NCBI GenBank assembly: GCA_016712105.1 | Contig: JADJRU010000023.1 | Coordinates: 1 to 64,000 of the forward strand | DNA: 64,000 nt | Direction of reading: 5' to 3' | Origin: Ahniella sp. | GTDB taxonomy: Bacteria > Pseudomonadota > Gammaproteobacteria > Xanthomonadales > Ahniellaceae | Part shown: positions 63,135-64,000 of the stretch, piece by piece | Numbering within the stretch: the stretch's first letter is position 1 | Layout: the number at the start of each line of letters is the position of its first letter | The notes under the pieces: generated by a model | What the model saw: only the letters and a program-made list of their open reading frames with translations | What the model was told of the DNA's origin: nothing | The model's database searches: none | Program-made: the position numbers and the translations under genes

Positions 63135-64000
63135 TCAATCCGCTTCTGCTGCCTGGATTGCAGCCGGCATCGTCAGGTTCCGGGTCACGGGTTCGAAGCC
63201 GTTCGAAAACAGCCTTTCGGTGCGCACGATATCCACATCCGTATCCGTATCGTTGCCAGGCTGAAGCGACACGACGCCACCCGACATCACGGCTACATCC
63301 GCCGAGTTGCTGATCGTTGCGCCATCGAGAGCCGTCACCGTGGCCATCACATCGATCCGCACATGCTGGCCGGCGGCAAGCGCAAGCGTACAATCCAGCA
63401 GACCGGTCCCGGTGCATGCCACCGGGCAGGCAACACTCGATTGCGTCGCGTTGCAGGCATAAACCAGATCGCCGAGTCCGATCGGATCGAGGTCTCGCAC
63501 CCGGACTTCCGAGACGGAGTCGGGACCGGCGTTGGCCGCAACGAGTGCATACAAGACTTGTTCCTGTTCGAGCACACCGTCCTGCTGATTGCTTTTCGAC
63601 ACTTGCAGATCGGCCGAGAATGGAACGAACACGGTGAACGATGCCGGTGCCGACTGGTTCTGTCCGCCCGCTGCCGTGCCGCCATTGTCCTGGACACGGA
63701 ACTCGACTGCGACAGTGCCGCCCTGCCCGGTCAAGTTGTAGCTCAACTGGCCATTCGTGCCGATCGTGAGACTACCCGGCACGATGGCACCGTCAGGATC
63801 CATGAGACTCATGAAGGTCACTGACTGAATCAGCTGCGCCGATTCGTTCGCCGGCCCCGTACTCAACACGACATAACCGGGATGATTGATCACCCCGGTC
63901 GTGGCTGCGGGGTGGATGATTCCGGGGTCGTCGATCTGGATGCCCGGCGCATCGTTGACTGCCGAAATCGAGATCGACACCGTGGCGGGCGACGACGTGA
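63135..64000 (-). CDS. C-terminal part of a large surface or secreted adhesin-like protein
   Basis: The gene runs off the right edge; 288 codons are visible. From the edge: the end of a cadherin/VCBS-type repeat (ATVSISISAVNDAPG), a second such repeat (VTFMSLMDPDGAIVPGSLTIGTNGQLSYNL), then a DUF11-type domain (ADLQVSKSNQQDGVLEQEQVLYALVAANAGPDSVSEVRVRD ... ISNSADV). It ends with RLFSNGFEPVTRN and a short tail AIQAAEAD. LFSNGFE matches the style of the C-termini of the M14 and S8 peptidases in this window, but here about 20 residues follow it. Confidence 0.8.
   Translation of the reverse strand, partial: TSSPATVSISISAVNDAPGIQIDDPGIIHPAATTGVINHPGYVVLSTGPANESAQLIQSVTFMSLMDPDGAIVPGSLTIGTNGQLSYNLTGQGGTVAVEFRVQDNGGTAAGGQNQSAPASFTVFVPFSADLQVSKSNQQDGVLEQEQVLYALVAANAGPDSVSEVRVRDLDPIGLGDLVYACNATQSSVACPVACTGTGLLDCTLALAAGQHVRIDVMATVTALDGATISNSADVAVMSGGVVSLQPGNDTDTDVDIVRTERLFSNGFEPVTRNLTMPAAIQAAEAD

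Overview
The window is high-GC bacterial chromosome, most likely from a Lysobacterales (Xanthomonadales) gammaproteobacterium of the Rhodanobacteraceae/Ahniella kind. The basis is a PilZ gene next to holB, a five-step histidine route with HutF, a TraB/GumN protein, type II secretion L-M-N genes, secreted proteins ending in F-x-x-G/S-F-E, and many dispersed palindromic repeats. No rRNA, tRNA, phage or insertion sequence was recognised. Gene density is normal, and short repeat blocks fill most longer gaps.

Layout. 1-5102: the tail of an anchored secreted protein, a small lipoprotein, and an unusual run of four overlapping paralogous membrane-protein genes in an A-B-A-B order, coupled by a stop/start overlap to urocanase (hutU, 5099-6772). 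6882-7558: a Phd-type antitoxin with a PIN toxin, beside a repeat cluster. 7837-13131: an apolipoprotein N-acyltransferase-like protein with a long extra C-terminal part, an unknown membrane protein, a secreted SGNH esterase and two very small membrane proteins. 13266-19392: the fatty-acid/folate/replication operon acpP-fabF-pabB-pabC-mltG-holB-pilZ. 19510-23543: mtnA and a 991-residue three-domain protein (Asp/Asn beta-hydroxylase, sulfotransferase, DUF4915). 23845-27464: secreted M14 carboxypeptidase and a transglutaminase-like protein. 27585-34447: hsp20, cbpA, an MltD-type transglycosylase, a prolyl oligopeptidase and glmU. 34580-39598: a tightly packed operon of secreted protein, amidohydrolase, gspL, gspM, gspN and inositol monophosphatase. 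39730-48187: a glycosyltransferase-like gene, a transglycosylase, miaB, a soluble quinoprotein dehydrogenase divergent from a TonB-dependent receptor, and a GumN protein. 48981-53975: 5'-nucleotidase, subtilase, nadK, cdd, glutathione peroxidase and a GbsR/MarR regulator. 54234-57612: DUF4166 and DUF3500 proteins and an orphan HPt protein. 57637-63116: hutF divergent from hutI, with hutI overlapping an ECF sigma factor that is followed by its likely partner Ser/Thr kinase. 63135-64000: the C-terminal part of a surface adhesin-like protein.

How the genes work together. HutU, HutI and HutF belong to one catabolic route (urocanate to imidazolonepropionate to formimidoylglutamate to formylglutamate) but lie at opposite ends of the window; hutH and hutG are not here. 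The ECF factor resembles the kinase-activated class, and its kinase has a membrane segment followed by a repeat-rich, probably periplasmic part.

Data quality. At least ten conserved genes are interrupted by single-base shifts, several in homopolymers and several as compensating pairs (fabF, miaB, hutF, inositol monophosphatase, 5'-nucleotidase, GbsR, DUF4166, M14, transglutaminase-like, one A-type paralogue). This points more to residual sequencing error than to decay. Such genes are given here as single reconstructed units, with the break noted.
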